Assembly: GCF_000143415.4 (NCBI RefSeq)
Contig: NW_003314356.1
Location: 169,462 to 233,461 of the forward strand
From: Selaginella moellendorffii
Taxonomy: Eukaryota > Streptophyta > Lycopodiopsida > Selaginellales > Selaginellaceae
Length of the DNA stretch: 64,000 bases
Direction: 5' to 3'
Under the pieces are notes generated by a model. It had not been told where the DNA came from, did no database searches, and saw only the letters and a program-made list of their open reading frames with translations. Positions 36,091 to 49,079 of the stretch are shown piece after piece (position 1 is the first letter of the stretch; each line of letters starts with the position of its first letter). The position numbers were made by a program, and so were the translations under genes.

Positions 36091-39000
36091 CTCTTTGATC
36101 TATAGAATGAAACATTTATAGAACAAAGAGTATTTGATTTATTTGATAGTATGATAGTAAAATTAAATATAATTTTGTTGTACAAAGATTGTATATAGTA
36201 GACACAATAGAAAATATTCTATAAAGTTGAAAAGTAAATAAAGTAGTGACTATAGAAAATGATACATTTCATAACTTACAATATAAGAGTTGAATGACTC
36301 CAGCTATATTATCTTATAAATTAGCTTAAGGTTTATCAATAATCTTATGATACTTATTACACACTCATATACGAATCTAATCACATTGAGTTGCTGGTTA
36401 GTCAGATATATTCTAAGATTTGTGTAATATCATAAAGTGATAATACTGTTTTTAAGACTAATAATTTATGCATTGATACATGGAAAACATATAAAAAAAA
36501 TATGACATAGGTAAAATTATGTTTGAGACAATATTAGACACAATACAAAAGGCTGCAATCTAAAAAAATGTCATTCCAAGGAAAAAAAAGATTACACATC
36601 ATCAATACCTAATATCAGAGCAAAACCTTACCTTTCTCTAAAAACATTTAGCCTCAATAACATTTTTATAATGTCTTAAATTTAATTAAAAAAATATAAC
36701 ATAGACATAATAATATTAGATTATATAAGTATTTTCTCTATATAAAAATATATACAGAAATAATTTTAATGATATGTAATATAATACATCAATTTTTTAT
36801 TAGTACTAAAATCCATAAAATGTTTATATTTTTTACATTTATAAGAAGTTTAAGTGTTTTTTAAGTGAGTTTTAAATTTATATTTTTTAACATTATTATA
36901 TTTGAGTGTACTTAAAGTAACACTTCATTAAGTGAAAAATTTGTAGTTTTGAAATAATCATCAGGTTTTTTAATATTTTTTATCGATTATATAGTTTTCA
37001 AATAAAAGAAAAAATTAATTACCCAACCTCAAACTCTAAATGACTCATCTGGCCATGGGATTCCATAATAAGCAATTCTATTTATAGAATAACCTAGAAT
37101 TCACTCAACAATCAAATTTTTAAATGTGATATAATTTTATTAGTTATATTTATTATGTTCTGACGTGTGTTGGTGATAGAGTTAATTATGGAAGGAATTT
37201 TTAATATAAAGATTAAATTATGTTTAGCTATGTATGTTATAATTATGATTATGTTAAAAATTACATTTATGATTACAACTCTTTGAAATTACTAAAAACA
37301 TCTGGAATAAACACAATGCTCACTGCCCCCTCTCAGAGATATCAATATTGTTATTAACTATTGATTAACAACCCTTACTGAGCCAAGGGGAACCAACACC
37401 TTTATATTCACATAGTACAATAATAAAAATATTATTATTATTATTTAGGCGCTACATATAAATTTATATAAAATATTAATATTTTTAAAATATATGTTTC
37501 TTAATAATTATGTTCTCCTTTAGATAATATCTGTTTTTAATAATTTAATTTTAAGTTTATATTTGAACTTAAATTTTCTAAATTGTTAGCTTTATATGAT
37601 TTAAAATCCATTTGCTAGAGGGAATCTTGAATAAAATTAATGCAAGTTTCAAACTTTATTAGAGCTTTTGAAGTCATAACTTCCATAAACTTTTATAATC
37701 ATACCTTCTAGCATGATATCACCTAATTATAATCCTGATGAAGCATAGTTTATTATTTTTAACATTATTCCTAACAATCTATATATTTAATCGGGAGTTT
37801 TCTTACTACTTTGTAACCTGAATCTCTTTTCATGAGAAGTTCATTTAGACCACTCTTTTTAACATTTTGAATTCTTATTTCTATAAAATTTCCTTCTTAT
37901 TCTATTTTTTTTCTTCTCAATTATTTTGTCTTTTCATCATTTAAATGTCATAGTAATTATTTTTTATATGATAAGTTACAAATGTCTTACACACTCTTGA
38001 TCTATTGGTAAAGTATGTTCTTTATTATAGGTTTATTAATATTTTTATTTTATAAGATATTATTATGGCAAATCCCATTTCCATCAGAATGGAACCAGCT
38101 TATTGCTCCTGATCCAAAACCAGTTTTTTCATGTTCAACAGCATCACCACCATCACAAGGATCACTTTGCAAAGCCACCATCACTAAAATCTGGCATGCA
38201 AAGGATGGGGCTAGGAATCCCGAAATCCCGTGCTCTTGTTGTGGCAGGTTGAAGATAGAGACTTTGTTCTTTGTGTCGTCTGAGAATTCTAAGCGAGTTT
38301 CTGGCTCTTCCTCATTTTTTTTCTCTCTTTTGTGTTTGGTAGTATGCTAATCAAAAGCGTGTGTAGCATGGGTGCAACAAAAAAGAGGACACCATCTGCA
38401 AGATTTGTCAGCAAGTACATCATCTGTCGTCATGTTTGCTGATTTCAATCATTCTTTAGTTTTGAATGCAGCCCAGATAGAGCTCCATTCCTCAAAATTA
38501 TGACACAACACCTAAGAACTTAGCTGCGAATGTGGATTTCCACACAAGGGTCACTAACTTGTTGCTGTTTCCATCACTGCATAATGTTTGTGATTTGTTG
38601 CTCAAGTAGGTCATAAGAAAAACCAAAAGCCATAGAAGACACAAATTAGAATCAAAGCTATAAATCTCAGTAGCAACTGGTAGTAGTAACAAGGTAAGGA
38701 ACTTTGTTGTTCATGCCGGCTGAGATTTCTAAGCAAGTTTCTGGCTTACCTTGCTCGTGTTCAATGATTCTTTTGATCATTTTTTCATTTCTTTTTCTTT
38801 TTCTTGGTGTCTGGTGCCTCACTTATGTTTTGCAGCCTTTTAAATGCTACACAGCACTAGTCCAGTCTCCTGCTGCTCTTATTGCTCTTTACCTGATGAC
38901 CACTTGAGGTATGTGTAGTCTTTTCCTTGACATGCTTGCTCAATTCCTTATAATTTAGTTTATAAAGTTTTTTTGTAGTGCTACTTTTTTCATTGAGCAA

Positions 39001-39857
39001 TTTTTGTGAAGCTGAGGTAGAGCTCCATTCCTGAGAATTGTGCTTAAGAAATTTCATAGAAGGGTCACCAAATGAATCACCCAAGACAAAATGTGGAAGA
39101 AAAACAGAATTGGATTTTATCACCTTTGCAAATACCTAGATAGACACATATCCTTGCTAGAGGAAGAGATCTAACATCAGTTGCATTGCCTGACACTAGA
39201 TTCAAGAGCTTCCTTAGAATAGCTTGTGGTGGCAGGGAGCATAGAAACATAAGTTTGGCCCACAAAGGTCACCATTTCAATCTTATTATCAAATGGTCCT
39301 TTCTTAAAAATTCCTTTAGGAAATAATTTTTAAAATCTATATTATATTTTGATAATTATATTATGCTATACTTTAAAAAATATTAAATATCATTATATTC
39401 TTCTTGTATATTGTAATATATCAGATCTAAGACTATTTTTTATTTATATGTTCTTTATAATTAAAGTATCAACAATCTAATTCAGAAAATGAAGAATTGG
39501 AGGGGATAAACATCAATAACAACACCTTATTCACAAATGATAATCTTGATACAAAAATATATTATCTTAAAATAAAATAAAAATAATATAAATTTAACTA
39601 TTATGTCATATTATATTCAGAAGATGTTATTACATTATAATAGATATAGTACCATGAAAAAATATAATAATATTATTATATAAATAGTAATGTGCTAGAT
39701 CTAAGCTTTTAATAAAATTATTGATATTTTTCATAATCTAAGTTTGTTTACATAATTGCTAAATAGTAAGTAGTTTTTAGTAGTCTTATAGTAATTTTAT
39801 ATTTAAATTATACATTTCTAAATTTTTAACTATATATGAATTAAAATTCCGTGGCAA
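36091..39857. other. AT-rich region; TRIM scrap and a direct duplication, no gene
   Basis: Mostly AT-rich. About 37355-37410 matches the interior of the TRIM at 60.52-61.19 kb (TTAACAACCCTTACTGAGCC). 38244-38500 and 38685-39040 are diverged direct repeats (shared GACTTTGTT/AACTTTGTT, AAGC.AGTTTCTGGCT and GTAGAGCTCCATTCCT-like words). The 111-codon frame at 38015-38350 is interrupted by no family signature and I do not call it. Confidence 0.5.
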
Positions 39858-39881
39858 AAGCTCTATTTCGTTAAAGTGGGA
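39858..39881 (+). repeat. Left terminal inverted repeat of the 13 kb element
   Basis: Reads AAGCTC then TATTTCGTTAAAGTGGGA; the reverse complement is at 52908-52931 with a single mismatch. Confidence 0.8.
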
Positions 39882-40049
39882 TTTATTCAGTAAAATGGGA
39901 CTAGGTACAAATTTTCAAGTATTTGAAAATGACGTGAAATTATATGTTTTTTGTCTAGGGGCTAGACATATCTGGGGCATGGTGACTAGCGCAGTGACTT
40001 TATGTCCAGACTAAGTCCATCTGGTTGTATAATAAATCTCATTGTCAAG

Positions 40050-40084
40050 GTGAACAAGCCGAATCTGAAGCTAAAGAAGAGTGA
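40050..40084 (+). other. Terminal-exon-like module, plus orientation
   Basis: After CAAG, the sequence GTGAACAAGCC... encodes GEQAESEAKEE and a TGA, followed immediately by a palindrome half. It mirrors the final exon of the transposase gene (41414-41448) but points the other way. Two sister copies lie at 41283-41320 and 41414-41448 on the minus strand. Confidence 0.5.
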
Positions 40085-40515
40085 TGGCATGTGCGCACAC
40101 ACTATTTATTTGTTCATTGAGCGTGTGGTGAGCTTTCCAAGATGAACGTCATTCCTATTAGCCAGACATATAACTTAATGGTGAGAACATTTAAATATTA
40201 TTCAATGTTATCTTTTTCTAACAAATCTAATTGTGAAGGTGTAGCAAGAGGCATTGCTAGTCTGGAGAAGTCATTTAACTCATTTGACCCTTGAAATTTT
40301 CATGAAACTAAATAACATTCATATTATTAAGGAATTTCTTTAGTACCTTTTTTTTACGACATAGAGGCTTGCATTTCTTTCAAAGGTGATTTAGTAAAAG
40401 GCCTAAGGGCACATGCCATTCTATTTCTCAGACCGGTATTAAGATATACTAGTGCAAAGGGAAAAAGGTATTTAGTGATCAAGTAAATGGCATGAGGGCA
40501 CACGCCATTATAAGC

Positions 40516-40773
40516 CTAAGCGCTAGTGGACACCTCCTTTTTGGTACTCTCAGCGGTACTATCATCCTTCTCCGGGTCAGTTGTTTTGCTTTGGATTGTT
40601 GTCTCTGACGTTACTGGGGCGTTCTCGATAGTTGTTAATGTTGCCGTTTGTTCAGAAAAATGATCACCTGGAGTATAGTACGGGGAGTTTGGAAGACTTA
40701 TATATTCTACATCTTCACCTATCTCCTTCTCCGTCTCCTTTTCTGCCTCACTTACAGATTTTGTGCTTGCCAT
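40516..40773 (-). CDS. Small acidic protein, unrecognised (possible third element gene or exon)
   Basis: The open frame from the ATG at 40773 to TAG 40516-40518 gives about 85 residues rich in Glu, Ser, Thr and Lys (EAEKETEKEIGEDVEY, then a Thr/Ser-rich tail STKKEVSTSA). No domain is recognised. An acceptor-like CATATTTTAG precedes the ATG by about 15 bases, so it might be an exon of the transposase transcript rather than a separate gene. Its stop is followed within 8 bases by a palindrome copy, as with the other genes of this element. Function unknown; it could be a disordered accessory protein. Confidence 0.4.
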   Translation of the reverse strand: MASTKSVSEAEKETEKEIGEDVEYISLPNSPYYTPGDHFSEQTATLTTIENAPVTSETTIQSKTTDPEKDDSTAESTKKEVSTSA

Positions 40774-41413
40774 GAGAACGCTCTTCACCCTAAAATATGG
40801 AGTTCGTTGTGTTATAAAAGGAAACCAACACACACGCTGCAAGGGAATGATGGTACATAAAGCACGTAAGCCCACAATATAGGTTTATGTGCCATTAATA
40901 TGGGCCACACGCCATATTATTAGATTTATGCACGTGTGATTGGTAAATGCATATGTCACATCATCTTTGTTTTACCTCACACACTATATTAGGCCTAATG
41001 AACCATATCACATGTGCGCACATGCTATATATATGGAGAAGTATTATGCAAGGATAGAAAAATTCAATGCATGATTGTGGAGAGCAATGGCATGAAGCCA
41101 CATGCTAAATAACATTTTAGAGAAAGAATTAAAATAAAAACATGCAAATAGTACTGAGTGGACCAAGACTTAGAAGTGCACAATTGAATGAGGTATTTCT
41201 AATAAATATTTCACTCACCTCATATAGGAATGGCTACCACTCTCAAATGGCGTATCGCCTCATGCCATCACCTCGCAATTTGTTATAACAATCCGATGAA
41301 TTCATATTCGGCTTGTTCACCTTGAACTTTAAGTAAGATTTGCTAGAACAACTAAGAATTTATACTTGTTATTTGTATCATCTCACCTAGGAATGGCGTA
41401 AGGCCACATGCCA

Positions 41414-44400
41414 TCACGCCTCCTCTGATTCAGATTCGGATTGTTCACCTTGAAATAAAATACATTAGAAACTTAGTAAAGGAATATTAATGAATCTCAC
41501 CTTGAACCCGGGTTATGAATGCTCTTGCTGCATCTCTTGCATGGTCTGGCAAGGTGATGGTGGCACTCTGCTTCTGCATCCAACCATGCACAACATTATC
41601 CACCGATATGCTCATGCTGGGATCCCTTGGATTCAGCACCCATCTCTTTTCTAGGCAATCCTTCGTATATCCAGAACTTGGCTTGAACCACTCCACAGTT
41701 ACATTGAAGGAGTTAGTTTCCGCGTCCTCCTCTGCATCACTGATGCAGCGCCCCACCCATATCATTTGTTTTTTATTACTGGGTCTGATAAGCACGACCA
41801 TTCCTTTGCAGACCTGTACTGGATTGAATGCTGAATCCGGCTTCTTGTTCCTCGGCCCACAATAGTGATCCTCAACATCGTTATCTGTCACTGCATTTCC
41901 AGAGGACATTGTTCCGCTACTATCTGGTGCTCTGGGTTCTGGCCAAAAGGACTCTTCCAATTCTTCATATACAACCGGCCCATTTTGGATAGCAGATATA
42001 ATCTTCTCCCAGTATTCGAGCAAAGGCTTGCACCTCTGAAAATAGGATTCTCCACCAAACACCAACCCCCTCTTCCAGAAGGCAATATGCTGTCTAATCC
42101 CGGCCACTATACTTTCCTGATCTTTGAGTCCATCCGGGTGCATTGGCCGTGGGGAACCCTAAGGAATCATAGGTTCCCCAGTTATGGGATCTCTCTTGAA
42201 GAGTTCAATGCCGTCCACTGGCAGCCACATTGTGTCCCATTCTCTCATCTTGTACCTCATCACTGGAGCACCGTCACGCATGCTGAAATGAAACTGAAGA
42301 GGCTTGGAGTGGCCAATCAGCGTTTCAGATCCGTCCCTGATGTAGCCTCTTACAAACCCCTTAAAGTCTGGAACCTCTGTCACAAGTGCAGCTTCAACAG
42401 TGCCTTTGATGCAATTTTGGAATTCATCGTAGAGTTGTGGGAGGGTGAGGACATTGGATCGCCGGAGGGACTCTGCCAGGTGACTGAACATGGCATCGAC
42501 GTCTTCATAAGTCTGCCCAACCATGAGAAAGCCAAGTGTAACCGTTTCAAATATGCCTTTGGCAACAAGCATCGCCAAGTACGCGAAGATGTACATGTTT
42601 TTGTTCTCACTGCCAGCATTGTCTGTTTGGAGCAGAAGATGGGGTGGAAGGCCACATCGGCCGCAAGAACTTCCTTGAGATTCTGCTTCGTTTGGATGAG
42701 GCTGTGCATTCACCGGGCGATCAGCCTCGTCGGAATGGCATGAGGCCTCACGTGATAACCCTACAATCTGACGGCCAACATATTCACTGGGATGGCATGG
42801 GGCCCCACGCAATACTACAAGCCTTTGCTCCTCCTCCAGCTGAACCCTGTATGGGGTTCGATCGACAAGGGCCTTATGCAAGGGTTGGCCGTTCAGCTCA
42901 GTCTGCACACTTTGCAGAGACCTTAAGTGTTTTGCTAGGGACGCAATCATCATGTTTGCACCCCCGCCACCCCATAGAGGTACAAAGAAGTTCCCATAGT
43001 TCTGGGCACCATGCCCATGAGCGATTATGCCAAACAGAGACACAGGCAGCTGCATGGATGAAGAGATTGCCTTGGGGGCAGGATTGAGTCGAGGTAAGCA
43101 CGTCTTTTTCTGGTCCATTTTGTCGTGGATGATGCAGAGGTAAGAGTCAGGTCTCTCCATGGAGAGAATCCTGTTATGATAATATGCAGTCCTGCAGCTT
43201 CTCTGCTCGATGTTGTGGTCGAGCCGCCTTCTAACCAACGTCTCTTGCTCTTGAGCGCTGCAAGAATTCTTCGACAAAGCCATTTTGATAGCAGTGCACT
43301 CGTCACACTTTGAAAAGCTGGAGTACTTTCCTATACTCACATTCCTGAACTTGTTGCTCCACAATCTACTAAATTTAGATTGGCTCAGCTTCCTGTAGCC
43401 ATTACTCTGGAGTTCCCGATTCACATCTTCCAATATGGCCCCCTTGGTATACATGGAAGGGAGAACTCGTTGGGTGTCTCGTGTTCCATCTTCCAAGAGG
43501 CGGGTTTTATGTGGTTGCTGCTCGCTACATGTCTCGACAAACCTCTTGAAGATTGCCTCTCCATATACAACATGACCCTTGGTTTTATGCGTACCGTCAT
43601 TCCCATGGACTGCCTGTTGAACCCTTTGTTCCTCGAACTCAGTTTTGATTCTGTAGAATGTGGTTCGAGGGACTCCATAAATGATTCTCCATGCTTTCAT
43701 GCAGACCAAACCCCTCTGGAAGACCATGCCCCCCACCTGATGTTCTGAAGCATCAACAGATGACCGTAATGCCTCATACACAAAATTGCGAGCTGCCTTC
43801 CAGGACAATGTCTTGTATCTTGCTCTCTCCTCTTCAATAGCATCCCAATCAGCATGTTGACAGCACCTCCTCTTGCAACAAACAACTGTCGAGACCATTC
43901 GAACCTCCATCGCCATTTTCTGCCTTTTCGGTTCGTTGCTCAGATCCCTTTGGCTGCGCTTTAGGAAGGTGTACTTTCTTTTCCCATGAAGAGATGTTCT
44001 ATCATCAGTTGTAGTGGTGTTTGATTGTGAATCCTTCACATTCTCAAACACTAAGTGCCTCAATTTCCACCACACAATGCTTCCAATAGTCAGACTGTTT
44101 TCTTCTGTGTCAACAACCTCTAAAATCGCAACTCCAATATCATCCCAGCCCAATTCTTGATTAGCAACCGCATCTCTTGGATCGACAACTGTGGCTAAGC
44201 CCTCAGCTACCACCTCCCCCTCGGGGTTGTTTAGAAACACCTTTGCCTGAATCCATGTAGCACGGTTCTTAAGATCCACGGAGGGAACATGCGTCGCACT
44301 TGCGCTGTCCCCAACATCTGCTTTCTTCTGAAGATTTTTCAAGGCAACAACAACATTTACCCCGACGACCATCTCTCCTCGTTCAATAGCGACCACATTC

Positions 44401-44555
44401 CCATCGAAGACAGTCTCTACTGATACAGCAGCATTGCCTTCCCCAAGCCTTTCACAGTGTATAACAAAGTTCCGATCCATAGACACAAGGGTCCCTTTTG
44501 CAACTCTCTTCCCACCATTCAAAATGTAAACCTTTTCCCCAACCCTGAAGGCCAT
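41414..44555 (-). pseudogene. DUF7869-like DDE transposase, two exons, one in-frame stop
   Basis: Exon 1 is 44555-41501 and exon 2 is 41448-41414, separated by a 52-bp GT-AG intron. That gives about 1029 codons with one TAG at 42159-42161. Residues 1-75 resemble the DUF8039-type module seen with plant transposons (KRVAKGTLVSMDRNFVIHC). The RNase H-like core has CIIHDKMDQKK (first Asp), LQTDNAGSENKN (second Asp) and FLMVGQTYEDVDAMFS, where family members usually have VGHTHEDID; His to Gln is atypical. After the TAG, a C-terminal module contains MIWVGRCISD and FNVTVEWFKP. Two palindromes at 42735 and 42792 fall in a stretch (about 42710-42830) that breaks the fold just before the second Asp. 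It may be an intron that happens to stay open. Exon 2 encodes an acidic tail, GEQSESESEEA. The transposase role follows from family resemblance, TIRs and position. Confidence 0.75.
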
Positions 44556-46928
44556 TCTGAAAGTGCAAAAAAGACGTTAAAACCATACAAAAAATGATTG
44601 GAGAATGGCCTAAATCATAACATACCAAACAACCTCAATAGCATGAGGCCATATGCCATTATTCAAACATGCTATTGACACCCACGTGAAATTTCGCATT
44701 CACAAAATTGGCATGAGGCCTCATGCCATCTTGATATACACACAGCTGCAGGCAAGTAAAAACATACATGACAATACGCTAGCCATGAAATTGCAAGGGC
44801 CCAAGATGGCATGTGGCCTCATGCCATTTCTAAATGTGGTCCTAAGCCATTCCATGGTGAACATACCAGGAAGCACAAGTGCCGAATATCAAGAGGAAGC
44901 GGTAGCCACACCAAAGACAGTGCCGCTCGCAACACTGCAACTGCTCGTAGCGCCGCTCGCACAAACTGCCACTCGCATAAACTGCCGCTCGCAATGGCGC
45001 TCGCAATGCCGCAACCGCTCGTAGACGCATAAACCACAGCTCACAACGCCGCTTACACAAGCAGCGCTCACTGCGCTCAGCGGAACCAAGAACACGGCGC
45101 ACAAAAATGATAGACCTAGGAATGAGTTCGAGAATTCAAAAATAACACACGCTTGAACGTCACATCAAATCCTCTGACAAACCAGATCTTATGACTCCTC
45201 TGACAAATTTCAAACTGAGTAGCTTCTAGACTTTGCTGTCGGAGGTTGAACTTTGTCACATCATGTCCTTGCCTCGATCCAGCTGTGCCATGTCAGTGAT
45301 TCGAACTTTGCCATGCCATGTCAGCGATCTGCGCCAAGATTATTCGCCGTGTAAAGGAATAATTATGCTGTGTGTGTACGTCCATTTATGGCAATATAAG
45401 GCCACACGCCATTCAAAGAATAATGCTAGTCGAGCATTTTTTGGTGCATTTTTGGGTTCAAAATTGCATGAGCCCGCACGCTATAAAGTTTACCTGTACC
45501 AAAAATAGAAACAGCTTTATTTACTTGGGAATTTAAGTGGTTGAGGCATTTTTAAACTTACAAACACATGCCCTACTTTGGTTGCTTAAAATTCAAAAAT
45601 ATTATAAACCTTTCTTTTTGTATTTTCAATGTTTTCAATTATGGTTTTTGATTTTCGCAGGACCAGCCTAGTAATCTATTTGCATCCCGTCATGTTTATA
45701 GCTAGCTTTCGTTTGTCCCCTTCGCTAGCCTGAAATACATCTGCTCGGCATCTGCCTATTACAGCATTTGCCCAGAAAGGGCATCTTTCTTCACGCAGCA
45801 TTTGCCACATGTTTAGGGTTTAGGGTTTAGGGTTTAGCAATTCAGTAGCTTGATAAACATGCAAATACAGAACTTGATGCAAAATCCTTTGATATGTCAC
45901 AATGCCCCTAGGACCATAAACACATTTCAATAGAGAGGGTCCTTTCATTTCATAACTCCTTACGTAGATCTTGGTGAAACCAGAGTTAGTGAAGTTAGTT
46001 TCTTGTGATCCCGCATCTGATTGTGATGTCCCTTTGCAGTGTCAATGGAAAGGTCAATGCACACCAAACTGTAAAATCTTGGAGCAAAATAACGGTCGGA
46101 TCTATGGCAAATGCCCCTGAAACATTGTAAGGCTCGTGTGGTCTCATGTAGTGTCCGATCGAGATGCTTCTTTGCAGGGTCATCAAGTAAGACATTGTAT
46201 ACCATTCTGTTAAATCTAGTTGCGATCTAACGGTTGGATCTCCAGAAAACTCAAAAAAATCTCGCACGTGTCAGAATATCCTAGGAATATACTCCTATGT
46301 GCCCCTGAAAATGGCATGCGGCCCCACGCCATTCAAGAGATAACGCCAGATGACGCCGAGAATTTTTTGGTGCATTTTTTGGGTTCAAAATTGCATGAGC
46401 CCACACGCTATAAAGTTTATCTTTGCCAAATAGAGAAAAGTTTATCTGTGTCATGTGAGGTAGTTACAATCCTTTGTGCTCGGCATCTGCCTCTTGCAGC
46501 ATTTGCACTGAAAGGGAATTTTTCTCCATTCAGCATTTGGCCCTGAAAATGGCATGCGCCCACACGCCATTCAAGGAATAATGCCACAGGACGCCTGGAT
46601 TTTTGGGTTTAAAATGTTTAGGGTTTTTTGGGTTTTTTAAAAATATTTTGGGTCCAACGTTTTTTGGGTTTCTTTGGTTCAAAATTGCATGAGCCCACAC
46701 GCTATAATATTGATTTGAGAGAAAAATAGAAACAGATAGAATTTCTTTATTTAGCTGAACATCTGCCATTTTTGGAAATACAAGATGCTTTGGAATATCC
46801 AATCATTTCAGCGCCACTCTCCAACTGTTAAGTGGCAGAGTAGCCTTGTTGCTACGATCCGCTGCACACACAGTGCACATTCGCCAGCGAGTCCGGCCTC
46901 GATTGTCACGGCCTCCATTCGGCTTCAA
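44556..46928. promoter_or_regulatory. Divergent intergenic region of the 13 kb element
   Basis: 2.4 kb between the two gene starts. 44638-44827 holds three palindromes close to the transposase start. 44920-45075 is a degenerate repeat of GCCGCTCGCA. 45388-45500, 46311-46430 and 46549-46720 are three copies of one module: palindrome, then GGTGCATTTTTGGG/TGGGTTCAAAATTGCATGAGCCC, then a second palindrome running into CTATAAAG in the first two (TATA-box-like; CTATAATAT in the third). 45812-45837 is a short run of the plant telomere unit TTTAGGG. Promoter function is inferred from position. Confidence 0.55.
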
Positions 46929-47839
46929 ATGGTAAGTCTTTTAGGCCAAGTAGAAAATGGCATGAGGCCACATGCCATTCAGTAGCAACATTGGCATGCA
47001 CCGATTGGGCTCTTGAGTGCAGTCCGGTTACAGATGGCGTCTAGCCTCACGCCATCTTAGGATGCAGCCTCAAGACATCTGATGTAGTGGTGAATGGCGT
47101 GTGGCCTCACGTTATTTCCAGCTGCTAGCTTTTCATCTGTCAGTTCTAATTGTTGTGCATTTTTGAACAGGCGAGGAATTGCGTTCTTCTTCCAGCCACT
47201 GTCAATGTGGATGCAGAGAAGGGGGAGGAGCTCACCAGTTGGACTTTCGGGATGGAAGGCGAGGATCTGAGGCTGTACAACACAGATGGTGGGAGAAAAG
47301 AATGCATGGGGATCCTCATCCAAGTGACAGACACTCCATGCAGTTCCATGCAAGAATATGGACTGGCACTTGTGGTAGAGACAGCGTCCGCCTTCAAGAT
47401 CCACCTTGCACATCCTAACGGCTTCCCGGAGGGGGGTAGCAGCTATGAGGAATTCCTAGAGGGAGCTAAGGAGAGGTTGTCCAGGAGGCCCACAATTTCA
47501 AAGACGCTGCAGGTCTATGAAGATCACATGGAATCCACGGACCTCACCTACGGCGATGTTCAAAAACTATATTCCAACATTGAGCCGTTGAGAGTGCCTC
47601 CAGTTCGCGAAGCGAAGGGGAAGGGGGTCGATCTGGAAACTACCCCGAAGCAGAAAAGGGTGGTCAAGCTCAAGCCGACGTTCGACTCTCTTGCTCCAAA
47701 AAAGAAGCTACTCGGTGATGCCATTGCCTCGGGTTCGAACACTACACCCACCAAAAAGAAGAGCTGCAAAGAGCAGAAAAAGCAAGAAGAGGCAGCAAAA
47801 ATCGTCACAGATAATAGTACTTGTTACTATTCCAACAAA

Positions 47840-48230
47840 GTATATACAATCGACGTGAGCCGTATCGACATCCAAAGCAAATACAGCCACAGGCTAGTAC
47901 CTGATGAGTGGGTGGAGAAAATGAAGCAGAAGATGCTAGCAAGTCTAGTAACACCCGACATCGCAGACGTGATCCCCTACTACCGAACAATGAAGGGCGA
48001 GACGAGGTTTCCAGACTTGATCAATAGGAAGGTGTTGGACGATCAGAACATCCGGTTCTATGCCGTCTCCAGGCAGCATTCTAGCTTGGCGATGCAAGAG
48101 ATAGTTGTGGATATTATGGTGGGCGAGGAGGTGAAGAAAGTCTTCAAAACAAGAGTTGTCCGCCTGATAAAAGGCAACTCGCCCCTCCGATCTATCATAT
48201 CCATCTCCCACGCACAGAATGTCAAGCAAG
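47840..48230 (+). other. ParB/sulfiredoxin-like domain region
   Basis: Pattern ID.S.I....(S)HRLVPDEWVEKMKQKM, spacing, then RFYAVSRQHSSLAM. This resembles the ParB N-terminal fold (I.V..I.PN, helix, then a G-x-R/H-R type box). Sequence similarity is weak; the call rests partly on the methylase-like region that follows, an arrangement known from phage and plasmid ParB-methylase fusions. Confidence 0.4.
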
Positions 48231-49079
48231 AAACATGCTACAAATTGGGTCTGCACGAGACATTGGCATGAACACGGAAGCTCTGGGTTCAACTGAAGAA
48301 GCCACAAAAACCAGGACAAGGACTTGCACTAGCAACTAGCGCCTGGCAGGTAAGCCTCGTTGCATGTGGCATAGCATGTGGCCTCACACCATTTCCATTG
48401 CAGGAATTCTCGAGTCTTCTCTCGAAAACACTGGGGGTCAATGACACACTCAGCATCCATAACATTCTACTCACAACAAAAGTTGTTTTTGACAAATGGG
48501 TAGATGTGCGGAGGAGGTACCATGACGGGGAGTTGCTAAACTCAATGGGTGTGGAGGACGGCCGGAAGCCCAATGATTTGAAGCTCAACGCCTTGCGTTT
48601 CTTGCGGTCTCAAGATGACGGCGACCTTCAGACAGTGGCTAATGCTCTTCTACGTGGTGAGGTAGTCTTCAACAAGACCAAAATGACTCCCGCCATATTG
48701 TGACATACGAGGACTTGTGCACGACTCTGAGAGCTCGTGTGCTATTGAAGGATTGGATCTTCGAGCAAGTGGCCGTGGAGAGGGTGAGCATCGACACCAC
48801 GCAAGAGATGATGGAAGAGTTGGAGTTGTCAAATGAAGACATCGACGACTACGTGAAGGGGGCCCCCAAGTTCATCGATCTGCTGCGGGATGCCACGAAA
48901 AGTAAAGCTGAGAAGTTGGATCAGTATCCAAATTTCATTAAGAGGGATGTCGACCGCCGGCTTCAGAAACAGCTCGACCCCGCAACAGAGGCCTATCGAG
49001 AACCTTACCGGGTATACGTGAATTCGGATGAGGATCAAAGGTGGAGGAGCATCGTTTCCCGCGGAGATGAGCAGGTCAA

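Noticed and set aside
42644-43087. Plus-strand frames opposite the transposase (also 41865-42743)
   Set aside because: Shadows of the minus-strand transposase exon; they lack any motif.
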